NCBI GenBank assembly: GCA_944392485.1
Contig: CALXWO010000002.1
Coordinates: forward strand, 149,133-213,132
Direction: 5' to 3'
DNA: 64,000 nt
DNA from: an uncultured Clostridia bacterium
GTDB lineage: Bacteria > Bacillota > Clostridia > TANB77 > CAG-508
Below the pieces are notes generated by a model. The model was given only the letters and a program-made list of their open reading frames with translations. It did not search any database and was not told the origin of the DNA. Positions 45,030 through 53,491 of this stretch are shown in pieces. Made by a program: the position numbers and the translations under genes. Every line of letters begins with the position of its first letter. Within the stretch, counting starts at the first letter, position 1.

Positions 45030-45978
45030 ATGCTAAATTTTAATCTAATAAATTTTTTTCCAGAAGAAATTTTTGAAGTGTTAAGTAAATATTTTGAAGA
45101 AGATATAGAAAACAAAATAAAAACAATAGAAGAAATACGTTTAAGAGTGGACAAGCCTATAATTCTAAAATTCAACAAATATGAAAAAATACTTAATTTT
45201 AATGTTTCACAAGAGTTAATATTAAAAACTCTTCAATATATATGTGATAATTCTATATATTCTTTTCAAAACCAAATATGTGATGGTTTCATAACAATAA
45301 AAGGCGGGCATAGAATAGGAATAACAGGAAATTGTGTTATTGAAAATAATAAAGTTATTAATATAAATTACATATCAAGTTTAAATTTTAGAATAGCAAA
45401 AGAAATAAAAGGTTGTAGCAATAAGCTACTAAAATATGTATTAGATTTAGAAAAGAACAATATATATACAACACTTATAGTCTCTCCGCCAGGAGTTCGG
45501 AAAAACCACTATTTTAAGAGATTTAATTAGAAAAGTAAGTACAGGAATAGAGAAATTTAATTTTAAAGGATTAAACGTGGGATTAGTAGATGAAAGAGGA
45601 GAAATAGCAGCAATGTATAAGGGGATTCCACAAAACGACATAGGTTTTAGAACAGATGTATTGGATAATATTTCTAAATCACTAGGTATGAAAATGCTAA
45701 TAAGATCAATGTCGCCAAAAGTGATTGCAGCAGATGAAATCGGAAGTGAAGATGAAATAGATGCAATAAATTATGCTGTTTGCTCAGGAGTAAAAGGAAT
45801 ATTTACTGCACATGGGTCAACATTAGAGGAGATATGCATAAATCCAACACTAAAAACTTTATTAAACATACATATTTTTGAAAAGATAATTTTTCTAAAA
45901 GATACAGAAAGAAAATCAGAAGTAGACAAGGTATATACCTTAAACAAAAAAACATCAGAATATATTGTAATGGAGTGA
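45030..45978 (+). CDS. spoIIIAA: Stage III sporulation protein AA, one CGG +1 frameshift at 45498
   Basis: An AAA-like secretion ATPase of the feeding-tube channel. The zero frame gives 156 codons up to VSPPGV, then CGG and a stop at 45528. Skipping the C gives SPPGVGKTTILRDLIRKVS, the P-loop, and the normal second half with GLVDERGEIAAMYKG, DVLDNISKSLGM and AADEIGSEDE. The full protein has 315 residues, as in other Clostridia. ATAAGGAG precedes the start. It is the first gene of the spoIIIA operon. Confidence 0.92.
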
Positions 45979-45982
45979 TAAT

Positions 45983-46492
45983 ATGTTAGGAATAAAAATT
46001 ATTATTTATTCATTTATATTTTTAAGTTGTTCTCTTATAGGAATTTTAGTATCAAAAAAATACATTAATAGAGTAAATGAATTAAAAGAGTTTAAAAATG
46101 CTCTTAATTTATTTAAAACAAAAATTAGATACACATATGAGCCGATACCAGATATTTTTAAAGAGATTTCAGAAAATGTAAACTCTAATATTTCGGAAGT
46201 GTTTAAGAGTGCAGCAAATAAAATGGATATTTTGGCAGCAGGAGATGCATGGAATTTAGCATTAAAAATAGATACATTAAATATAAATGATGAAGATAGA
46301 AATGTTCTTAAAAATTTAAGTAAATTATTGGGAAAAACAGATTTGCAAGGGCAAATTAATCAAATAGAAATGACTTCAGATTATATAGAAGAACAAATAC
46401 AAAAAGCTGAAAAAGAAAGAAGCAAAAGCGAAAGGATGTATAGAACTTTAGGTATGATAATTGGCATGGCAATAGTGATAATACTAGTATAA
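45983..46492 (+). CDS. spoIIIAB: Stage III sporulation protein AB
   Basis: 169 residues. An N-terminal membrane segment is followed by RVNELKEFKNALNLFKTKIR and a helical body ending with EKERSKSERMYRTLGMIIGM and a second membrane segment, the GspF-like layout of SpoIIIAB. It starts 4 bases after spoIIIAA. Confidence 0.92.
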   Translation: MLGIKIIIYSFIFLSCSLIGILVSKKYINRVNELKEFKNALNLFKTKIRYTYEPIPDIFKEISENVNSNISEVFKSAANKMDILAAGDAWNLALKIDTLNINDEDRNVLKNLSKLLGKTDLQGQINQIEMTSDYIEEQIQKAEKERSKSERMYRTLGMIIGMAIVIILV

Positions 46493-46504
46493 AGGAGCAA
46501 AAGG

Positions 46505-46699
46505 ATGGATATAGATTTGTTATTTAAAATAGCAGCAATAGGAATATTAGTTGCTGTTTTGCACCAAGTTTTAGTAAGAGCAGGAAGAGAAGATCAAGCA
46601 ATGATGACAACTTTAGCAGGTCTTGTAATAGTACTTACAATGGTAATAAAAGAAATAAGTACATTATTTAATACAGTAAGAACAATATTTGGATTATAA
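46505..46699 (+). CDS. spoIIIAC: Stage III sporulation protein AC
   Basis: 64 residues, two membrane segments, with VLHQVLVRAGREDQAMMTTL typical of SpoIIIAC. AAAGGAG precedes the start. Confidence 0.92.
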   Translation: MDIDLLFKIAAIGILVAVLHQVLVRAGREDQAMMTTLAGLVIVLTMVIKEISTLFNTVRTIFGL

Positions 46700-46716
46700 G
46701 ATTTAAAGGTTATAAG

Positions 46717-47112
46717 GTGAAGAAAGTGGATATTGTAAAAATAATAGGTGTAGGATTGACTGCACTTATAATTATAATTGTATTAAAACAATACAAACCT
46801 GAATTTGCTACATACGCTTCTATAATAGCAGGAGCAATAATTCTTTTTATGGTTATGGACAAGCTATTTGCAATAGTAAATCTTATAACAGATTTAACAA
46901 ATAAAACCGGTGCAGGGGCAGAGTTTATTAAAATATTATTCAAAATCACAGGGATTGCTATACTTACAGAATTTGCAGTAAGTATATGTAATGATTCGGG
47001 AGAAACAGCAATTGCAAACAAAATAGACTTTGGAGGAAAAATAATAATTATAAGCATATCAATTCCAATAATAACAGCATTGTTGGAATTAATAATAAGT
47101 ATATTGCCATAA
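46717..47112 (+). CDS. spoIIIAD: Stage III sporulation protein AD
   Basis: 131 residues, GTG start after AAAGG. Several membrane segments and the motif EFIKILFKITGIAILTEFA, then CNDSGETAIANKIDFGGKI, are diagnostic of SpoIIIAD. In most Firmicutes spoIIIAE follows within a few bases; here a 489-bp repeat element intervenes. Confidence 0.92.
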   Translation: MKKVDIVKIIGVGLTALIIIIVLKQYKPEFATYASIIAGAIILFMVMDKLFAIVNLITDLTNKTGAGAEFIKILFKITGIAILTEFAVSICNDSGETAIANKIDFGGKIIIISISIPIITALLELIISILP

Positions 47113-47113
47113 A

Positions 47114-47602
47114 ATAAATTGGAATTTGGTTTATAAAATTAATTTTAGGTTCGCTCCCAGAGATTTATTTATATTTTATCTCGCGCGCCCCAACTTCACG
47201 GAGACTGTAATAAAATTTGCTTAATGCAAATTTATATAACATTCTCCAGCTTGTCGGTCCCCACCCGTAACCCGCTCGAAAAATATAAATGGAAATCTCT
47301 TCGCGCTACTCTACAATTTAATTTATAGCATAGTAATAAAATCAGTTAAAACACATCAATTTATGAGCACCGGATGTGATTGGAGTGTTTGTGCAATTCT
47401 TAAGGAAAATTGAAGGAGGAAGCGGGATACCGAGAGGCTCGTTCAATTTAACGCTAGAATTGCTAAAACACGTATTGAACCGAGGAGCGCAATAAATTTA
47501 TGTTTTTAACTAGATTTTATGGGCGTCTTGCGATTAATTTTCTCACACATTAAAAATCTAAATTCAAAATGTCAAATACCAATTATACAAATTCCAATTT
47601 AT
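47114..47602. mobile_element. 489-bp element with 15-bp terminal inverted repeats inside the spoIIIA operon
   Basis: ATAAATTGGAATTTG at 47114-47128 is exactly repeated inverted at 47588-47602. No gene is present inside. The segment 47339-47518 is ~180 bp almost identical to the inverse of 60858-61044 and is itself bounded by imperfect inverted repeats beginning GTTAAAACACAT. The GC content is higher than the neighbours. The layout is that of a non-autonomous (MITE-like) element; no transposase is visible in the window. Confidence 0.65.
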
Positions 47603-47613
47603 CAGGGAGAAAA

Positions 47614-48758
47614 ATGATTAAAAAAATAATAACTTTATTTATTTTAATATTAATATTTGCAAATAAATATACATACGCAACAGATGAAATTATTTCTTCA
47701 CAGATGGAGGCTTTAAATCTCTCTTCTTTTATAGAAGAAGGACAAAGCTATACAGAAGACGTGTTTCCAGATATGGATTTAAATTCTATGCTAAATTCTG
47801 CATTAAAAGGAGAGGTTGATAATAAAAGCTTATTTACAAGAATATTATCTATATTCGGAGATGAACTAGTAAGTGCAATATCTCTGCTTGGAACAATTTT
47901 GGTAGTAATAATTATACATAGCTTGCTTAGAAGTTTTACAGAGAATCTTAATCAAGAAGGTGTTAGTCAAATTGCATATTACGTTGAATATATACTAATA
48001 GTTACACTTATAATGGCAAACTTTACAAACATAATTAATATGATAAAAGATTCTATATCTAATTTAGTAGGATTTATAAATTGCATAATACCTATACTAT
48101 TAGCACTAATGGCAGCCTCACGGAAGCGTTGCATCTGTTTCACTAATTCAGCCACTAATAATTTTTATTATAGTTTTTATAGGAAATACTATCACTTTAT
48201 TTATTTTACCACTTACACTTATTGCAACAACTTTAGGAATAATATCTAACCTGTCAGATAAAATTCAAATAGACAAGCTATCAAAATTTTTAAAATCCGG
48301 AATAACATGGTTTCTAGGATTAGTAATAACTATTTTTGTTACTATATTGTCTTTAGAAGGAACATTAACTAGCAATGTGGACGGACTTGCGGCAAAAGGA
48401 ATTAAAGCTGCAGCATCTTCTTTTATACCAGTAGTAGGAAAAGCCTTAGGAGATTCTGTGGATATGGTAATACGGTTCTACTTCACTTTTAAAAAATTCG
48501 ATAGGTATAGTTGGAATGTTTGTAATAATTGGAATATGTGCTTTGCCAATAGTGAAATTAACTATACTAACAATAACATATCATTTCGCATCTGCAATAT
48601 GTGAGCCGCTTGCTGATAAAAAAATTGTATCATTACTAGAACAAATGGGAGGAACATTTAAAGTGCTTTTAGGAATTATGTTCTTTGTTGCGGTTTTGCT
48701 AATAATAGGAATTGCAATGTCAATAAAGATATCTAATAGTGGAATGATGTATAGGTAG
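47614..48758 (+). CDS. spoIIIAE: Stage III sporulation protein AE, two CGG +1 frameshifts (48121, 48473)
   Basis: A signal peptide (MIKKIITLFILILIFA) opens a polytopic protein. After 169 codons the zero frame reads CGG at 48121; skipping the C gives AASGSVASVSLIQPLIIF. After another 117 codons CGG at 48473 occurs; skipping its C gives DMVIGSTSLLKNSIGIVGMF and the frame continues to the stop at 48758. The product has 380 residues with the usual SpoIIIAE membrane topology. The start at 47614 follows AGGGAGAA and removes upstream codons that belong to the repeat element. Confidence 0.92.
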
Positions 48759-48765
48759 GTGAAAA

Positions 48766-49392
48766 ATGGTTAGTTTTATAAACTCATGGGCACAAGGTAT
48801 AATTTTAGCCATAATAATTGCTACTATAATAGAAATTGTATTACCAGATGGAAAAAACAAAAAATACATTAAAACAATAATTGGAATATATGTTTTATTT
48901 TCTATTATATATCCAATTATAACAAAGATATCAAACAAGCAGATAAATTTAAACTCAGTTGTAGACGCTGCAAACACTAAAATGAGTAGCTATCAGAACA
49001 ATGATATTCAAGCAATAGATACAAATGCGTATATAGAAGAAACCTATAAAGGAAGAATAGAAGAAGAACTAGAAAATAAAATAAATGAAAAAGGTTTTAA
49101 TGTAGATAGCTTAAATTTATATATAGAAACAGAAGACGAAAGTAGATATGGCACAATTAACAGCATAGTTTTACAATTATCTAAAAATAATAAAATGAAT
49201 ACACAAACAGTAAACAATTATATAAATTGCGTAAATGAAGTAGAAGAAATAAATATAGATTTATCAAACTCAAGCAATAGTATAGTAGAAGAAAATAAGC
49301 CAAATGTATCTACCGACGAAATTTCCGAGTTAAAAGATTATTTAAGCACAATGTATTCAATAGAGAAAGAAAAAATTCATATAAATGAATAA
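48766..49392 (+). CDS. spoIIIAF: Stage III sporulation protein AF
   Basis: 208 residues. Two membrane segments (~8-25 and ~38-55) are separated by LPDGKNKKYIKTIIGIYVLF, the SpoIIIAF signature. The C-terminal domain is extracellular with respect to the mother cell and acidic. It follows spoIIIAE by 7 bases. Confidence 0.88.
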   Translation: MVSFINSWAQGIILAIIIATIIEIVLPDGKNKKYIKTIIGIYVLFSIIYPIITKISNKQINLNSVVDAANTKMSSYQNNDIQAIDTNAYIEETYKGRIEEELENKINEKGFNVDSLNLYIETEDESRYGTINSIVLQLSKNNKMNTQTVNNYINCVNEVEEINIDLSNSSNSIVEENKPNVSTDEISELKDYLSTMYSIEKEKIHINE

Positions 49393-49398
49393 GGGAGG

Positions 49399-50037
49399 AT
49401 GGGCATGTTTAAGGATAAGTTTCAAAATTTAAAATATATGTTGGTAAAGAAAACTGATGGAAACAATAAAAGAAACATAGAAAATTTAGTTGTTTTTTTA
49501 ATTCTATTAATAATAACTATAATTGCAATTAATACAATATGGGGAGAAGAAAAAGACACAAAGCAGGAAACAAATAATTCTTCCTACAAACAACTTGCAG
49601 ATAGCGGAGAAAATAATATAAATAGTAATAATTTAAAAATTACTGAATATAATTTAGAGCAAAGCTTGGAGGACATACTGTCTAACATGGCAGGAGTAGG
49701 CAATGTAAATGTTTTAGTTACATATTCAGAGACTAGTGAAGTAGTGGCAATGTATAATGAAAAAAGTACTTTCAGCAATACTGATGAAACAGATACTAAT
49801 GGAGGAATAAGAAAAATTGAAGAAACTGATTCAAACAAAGAAATTATCTATGAAGAAAAAGATGGAGAAAAAGTTCCTATAACACAAAAAGTAATTATGC
49901 CAAAAGTTGAAGGAGTAATAATTACTGCCGATGGAGCAGGAGATATTAATGTTAAAACAAATATAATTCAAGCAGTATCTGCAGCAACAGGGATTTCTTC
50001 ATACAGAATACAAGTTTTTGAAAAAGAGCAAAAATAG
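49399..50037 (+). CDS. spoIIIAG: Stage III sporulation protein AG
   Basis: 212 residues with one N-terminal membrane segment. The ring-forming domain has LEQSLEDILSNMAGVGNVNV, then PKVEGVIITADGAGDINVK and ATGISSYRIQVFEK, typical of SpoIIIAG. It forms the large ring of the mother cell-forespore channel. AAGGGAGG precedes the start. Confidence 0.92.
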   Translation: MGMFKDKFQNLKYMLVKKTDGNNKRNIENLVVFLILLIITIIAINTIWGEEKDTKQETNNSSYKQLADSGENNINSNNLKITEYNLEQSLEDILSNMAGVGNVNVLVTYSETSEVVAMYNEKSTFSNTDETDTNGGIRKIEETDSNKEIIYEEKDGEKVPITQKVIMPKVEGVIITADGAGDINVKTNIIQAVSAATGISSYRIQVFEKEQK

Positions 50038-50051
50038 GAAGGAGATTTTTT

Positions 50052-50729
50052 ATGAAGGTTTTAAAAAGAAACCAATTAATAGTATTGGTAGTTTCTCTTA
50101 TGCTCATAACAGCAGGATACTTAAATTTTACAGCAAATCAGGAAAGTATGCAAACAGATGTAGTTGCAGATAGAAACGATACAGCAATAGGTGATGCAGA
50201 ACTTGTGAGCACAATACCACACAAAGAAGAAAATGTAGTGGAAAATGTAACAGAAAACCAGACTAATAGCACAAATCAAGAAAATGTGGTAGAAGATAAT
50301 GAAAACAATGAAAATAGTAACACGGAAGCGGCCCAAACAAGTAGTAATAATAAAAATGCTGAAACTGACACTTCAGAATCAGAAGATTATTATTTTACTA
50401 CTTCAAAATTAGAAAGGAACACAATGTATTCGGAGCTTTTGGAAACTTATCAAGAAATGTATAATGATACAAATGCAACGGCTGAAGCAAAATCAGATGC
50501 ATTATCAAAAATAAATGAAATAAATAACACTAAAAATGCTATTATGATTTCAGAGAATTTAATACTTGCAAAAGGTTTTAAAGATGCAGTAATATTTGCA
50601 AACGAAGGAAGTGTAAGTGTAATAATTAAAACAGAGGAATTAAAGCAAGAAGATGTAGCACAAATACAAAATATTGTTTCAAGAGAATTAAACGTAGGTG
50701 CAGAAATAATACATATTAGCAATAAATAG
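50052..50729 (+). CDS. spoIIIAH: Stage III sporulation protein AH
   Basis: 225 residues: N-terminal membrane segment (LIVLVVSLMLITAGYLNF), a linker rich in N, E and T (~45-110), and the C-terminal EscJ-like ring domain with GFKDAVIFANEGSVSVIIK. It binds SpoIIQ across the septum in species that have it. It is the last gene of the operon, followed by repeat R copy 5. Confidence 0.92.
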   Translation: MKVLKRNQLIVLVVSLMLITAGYLNFTANQESMQTDVVADRNDTAIGDAELVSTIPHKEENVVENVTENQTNSTNQENVVEDNENNENSNTEAAQTSSNNKNAETDTSESEDYYFTTSKLERNTMYSELLETYQEMYNDTNATAEAKSDALSKINEINNTKNAIMISENLILAKGFKDAVIFANEGSVSVIIKTEELKQEDVAQIQNIVSRELNVGAEIIHISNK

Positions 50730-50770
50730 AAACGTAACATAATTTTAAATTGTTTCATAAATTATCTTAA

Positions 50771-50884
50771 GAGGTGTGAAGTGTGAGGTGTGAGGTGTGC
50801 TTTTTAGGGTTAGTCTACGTAAGACTTACCCTAATTTCACACTTCCCACATCCAACTTCTCACTTCTCATTAAACTACAATTTA
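50771..50884. repeat. Intergenic palindromic repeat R, copy 5 (inverted)
   Basis: It is the same unit in the opposite orientation: GAGGTGTGAAGTGTGAGGTG, then CTTTTTAGGGTTAGTCTACG and CCTAATTTCACACTTCCCAC. It lies between spoIIIAH and cysE; its end abuts the cysE ribosome site. Confidence 0.85.
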
Positions 50885-50896
50885 GAAGGTGATTTT

Positions 50897-51421
50897 ATGA
50901 AACAATTGTATTTAGATGCAAAAAATATTATGCAAAAAGACCCAGCGGCAAGAAATGTATTAGAGGTAATTATTTTATATCCAGGTTTTCATATATTAGT
51001 TTGCCATAGAATAGCACATTTTTTATATAAACATAAATTATTTTTCTTAGCAAGGTTAATATCGCAATTAGGCAGATTTTTTACAGGTATTGAAATTCAT
51101 CCAGGTGCAAAAATAGGTAAAAGATTATTTATAGACCATGGAATGGGAATAGTAATTGGAGAAACCGCAGAGGTAGGAGATGATTGCACAATATATCATC
51201 AAGTTACACTTGGAGGAACAGGAAAAGATAAGAACAAAAGACATCCTACTATTGGTAATAATGTAATGGTGGGGGCAGGTTCTAAAGTATTAGGACCAAT
51301 AAATATAGGAGACAATGTTAAAATCGGAGCAGGAGCAGTAGTTCTTCACGACGTAGAAAATAACACAACAGTTGTAGGAACTCCAATAGATAGAGTTATC
51401 AAAAAAACTAATAAATTGTAA
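50897..51421 (+). CDS. cysE: Serine O-acetyltransferase
   Basis: 174 residues, the short Gram-positive type. Left-handed beta-helix hexapeptide repeats run from [20 protein letters not shown] through [20 protein letters not shown] and [20 protein letters not shown]. It makes O-acetylserine for cysteine synthesis. The ATG at 50897 follows GAAGGTGA; a longer frame upstream runs only through repeat R and is rejected. Confidence 0.9.
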   Translation: MKQLYLDAKNIMQKDPAARNVLEVIILYPGFHILVCHRIAHFLYKHKLFFLARLISQLGRFFTGIEIHPGAKIGKRLFIDHGMGIVIGETAEVGDDCTIYHQVTLGGTGKDKNKRHPTIGNNVMVGAGSKVLGPINIGDNVKIGAGAVVLHDVENNTTVVGTPIDRVIKKTNKL

Positions 51422-51474
51422 AGCTTGAAATTAAATATAACTATATGATAACATCTATCTAAAGGAGATAGATT

Positions 51475-52011
51475 ATGATTAATAAAGGAAGTATAACTTT
51501 AGACTCAGAAAGATTAACTTTAAGAAAATTAAAAGAAACTGATGCAGAAGAAGTTTTTAAAAACTGGACAAGTGACGATGAAGTGTCTAAATATGTTAGA
51601 TGGTCTACACATAAAAACGTAGAAGAGACAAGAGAATGGTTAAGACAAGAAGAGAAAAATTGTAAATCAAAAAATTATTACACTTGGGGAATAGTACTTA
51701 AAGAAACAAGAGAGCTTATTGGATGTATATCTGCAATATTTAGACAAGAAGAAGATAGATATGAAATAGGCTATAATATAATGAAGAAGTATTGGAATAA
51801 TGGTTATACAACTGAAAGCTTAAAAACTGTAATGAATTATTTAATAAATGATGAGAAAATAAAAAAATTTATTTGCAGACATGCAATATTAAATCCTGCT
51901 TCAGGTGCTGTAATGCAAAAAGTAGGATTTAAATATATAAAAGATGGAGAAAGCATAAGCTTTGACGGCACAAAAAAATACAAAACTAAAATATATACTT
52001 TAGATAAGTAA
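51475..52011 (+). CDS. RimJ/RimL-type GNAT acetyltransferase
   Basis: 178 residues. SERLTLRKLKETDAEEVFKN at the N-terminus, ETRELIGCISA, YEIGYNIMKKYWNNGYTTES and NPASGAVMQKVGFKY are the typical blocks of the RimJ/RimL group. The protein substrate is unknown. AAAGGAG precedes the start, and a terminator-like hairpin follows. Confidence 0.85.
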   Translation: MINKGSITLDSERLTLRKLKETDAEEVFKNWTSDDEVSKYVRWSTHKNVEETREWLRQEEKNCKSKNYYTWGIVLKETRELIGCISAIFRQEEDRYEIGYNIMKKYWNNGYTTESLKTVMNYLINDEKIKKFICRHAILNPASGAVMQKVGFKYIKDGESISFDGTKKYKTKIYTLDK

Positions 52012-52017
52012 GATACA

Positions 52018-52051
52018 AAATATTTACAAATAGCTTGTAAATATTTTTTTT
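52018..52051 (+). terminator. Intrinsic terminator
   Basis: TATTTACAA-ATAGC-TTGTAAATA with a T-run, 10 bases after the GNAT stop. A TTGTAA/TATAAT pair overlapping its right side may be the pfk promoter. Confidence 0.65.
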
Positions 52052-52188
52052 ATTGATATAATATACAAAGAAAGTATTCTCAAAAATGAGAATGATTTTA
52101 GATTAAAAATTTTTTTCAAGGAATAGTTAAGAGTGAATAATGAAGAGTGAATAGTACAAAATGCTTCGCATTTTGAAGGAGGAAAAGT

Positions 52189-53325
52189 ATGGTTAAAAAG
52201 GTCGCAATAATTACAAACGGAGGAGATTGCCCAGGGCTTAATGCAGTAATTCGTGCAATAGTAAAAACAGCAGAAACTCATGGCGTAGAATGCTATGGAT
52301 ATATAGAGGGGTACAAAGGTTTATTAGAGAATAATTATATAAAACTTGAGTCAAATGGAAGTGCATCTGGATTACTTCATAGAGGAGGAACAATTATAGG
52401 CGCATCAAACAGTACAAACTTATTTAATTATCCAGTAGAAGAAAATGGACAAGTTGTATATAAAGATATGTCATATAAAGCAGTAGAAAATGCAAAAGAA
52501 GCAGGATTTGACTGTATATTTACTCTAGGGGGAGATGGAACACAAAAATCAGCAAGGGACTTTACATTAAGAGGACTAAATATAATTGGTGTACCTAAAA
52601 CAATTGATAATGATGTTGCACATTCAGAAATTACATTCGGATATAATACTGCAGTATCTGTTGCAACAGAAGCTTTAGACAGATTACACTCAACAGCAGA
52701 ATCACATCATAGAATAATGACATTAGAAGTAATGGGTAGATATGCTGGATGGATAGCGTTAGAGTCTGCTATTGCAGGTGGAGCTGATGCTGCAATAATT
52801 CCAGAAATACCATATGATATAAATAAAATAGTAGAAAAAATAAATAGAAGAAAAGCTGAAGGAAAAAAATTTAGTATTATTGTTGTATCCGAAGGTGCAA
52901 AACCAAAAGATGGAGAAATGATTGTAAAGAAAACTTTAAATGATGGAAAAGGACTTGATAATATAAGACTTGGGGGAATAGGCGAAAAACTAGCAAGAGA
53001 TTTAGAAGAACTTACAGGAATGGTTTCAAGAAACACTGTACTTGGTTATGTGCAAAGAGGCGGAACACCAACAGCGTTTGATAGAGTTTTATCAACAAAA
53101 TATGGCTCTAAAGCAATGGAACTTGCAATAGAAGGAAAATTTAATGTATTAGTTACGTTAAAAAATGGTAAATTAAGCTATGTGCCATTAGAAGAAGTTG
53201 TAGGAAATAATAAAGAAATAGGTGCACGTTCTGGAGGAACAGAAAGCACAAATATAAAAAGAGTAACAATGGATGACGATTTAGTAAAAGTAGCAAGAGA
53301 TTTGGATATATGCCTTGGAGATTAG
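52189..53325 (+). CDS. pfkA: 6-phosphofructokinase, mixed-donor type
   Basis: 378 residues. The N-terminal TNGGDCPGLNAVIRA, the donor loop LGGDGTQKSA and the catalytic PKTIDNDV are visible, then LEVMGRYAGWIALESA. Glycine in GGDGT is the ATP-type residue, while lysine in PKTIDND is usual in PPi-type enzymes, so the donor cannot be fixed by sequence. It commits glucose to glycolysis. GGAGG precedes the start; a short TTCG-loop hairpin lies just upstream. Confidence 0.88.
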   Translation: MVKKVAIITNGGDCPGLNAVIRAIVKTAETHGVECYGYIEGYKGLLENNYIKLESNGSASGLLHRGGTIIGASNSTNLFNYPVEENGQVVYKDMSYKAVENAKEAGFDCIFTLGGDGTQKSARDFTLRGLNIIGVPKTIDNDVAHSEITFGYNTAVSVATEALDRLHSTAESHHRIMTLEVMGRYAGWIALESAIAGGADAAIIPEIPYDINKIVEKINRRKAEGKKFSIIVVSEGAKPKDGEMIVKKTLNDGKGLDNIRLGGIGEKLARDLEELTGMVSRNTVLGYVQRGGTPTAFDRVLSTKYGSKAMELAIEGKFNVLVTLKNGKLSYVPLEEVVGNNKEIGARSGGTESTNIKRVTMDDDLVKVARDLDICLGD

Positions 53326-53328
53326 ACT

Positions 53329-53454
53329 TAAAATTCATGAAAATCGGCATTTTGCACATTTTAATTCAATCGTAAAATCCTCAACGTGCAAACGCACGCT
53401 TCCGGTTTTACTCAATCATTAAAATGCACAATCTACCAATTTTGATGAATTTTA
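53329..53454. repeat. 126-bp imperfect palindrome between pfkA and argS
   Basis: The left arm starts TTAAAATTCATGAAAATCGG and the right arm ends CCAATTTTGATGAATTTTAT. Inner arms ATTTTGCACATTTTAA and TTAAAATGCACAAT also pair, and the tip holds GTGCAAACGCAC. It could fold as a long hairpin. No other copy was seen in this window. Confidence 0.7.
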
Positions 53455-53491
53455 TAGAAATAAATTCAAATGTTAAAAAAGGAGAATTTAA

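Noticed and set aside
47114-47602. A gene inside the spoIIIA spacer.
   Set aside because: No frame of useful length with a ribosome site is present on either strand.
50783-50896. N-terminal extension of CysE by 38 residues.
   Set aside because: The extension is read entirely from repeat R copy 5, and the ATG at 50897 has a good ribosome site and the family N-terminus.
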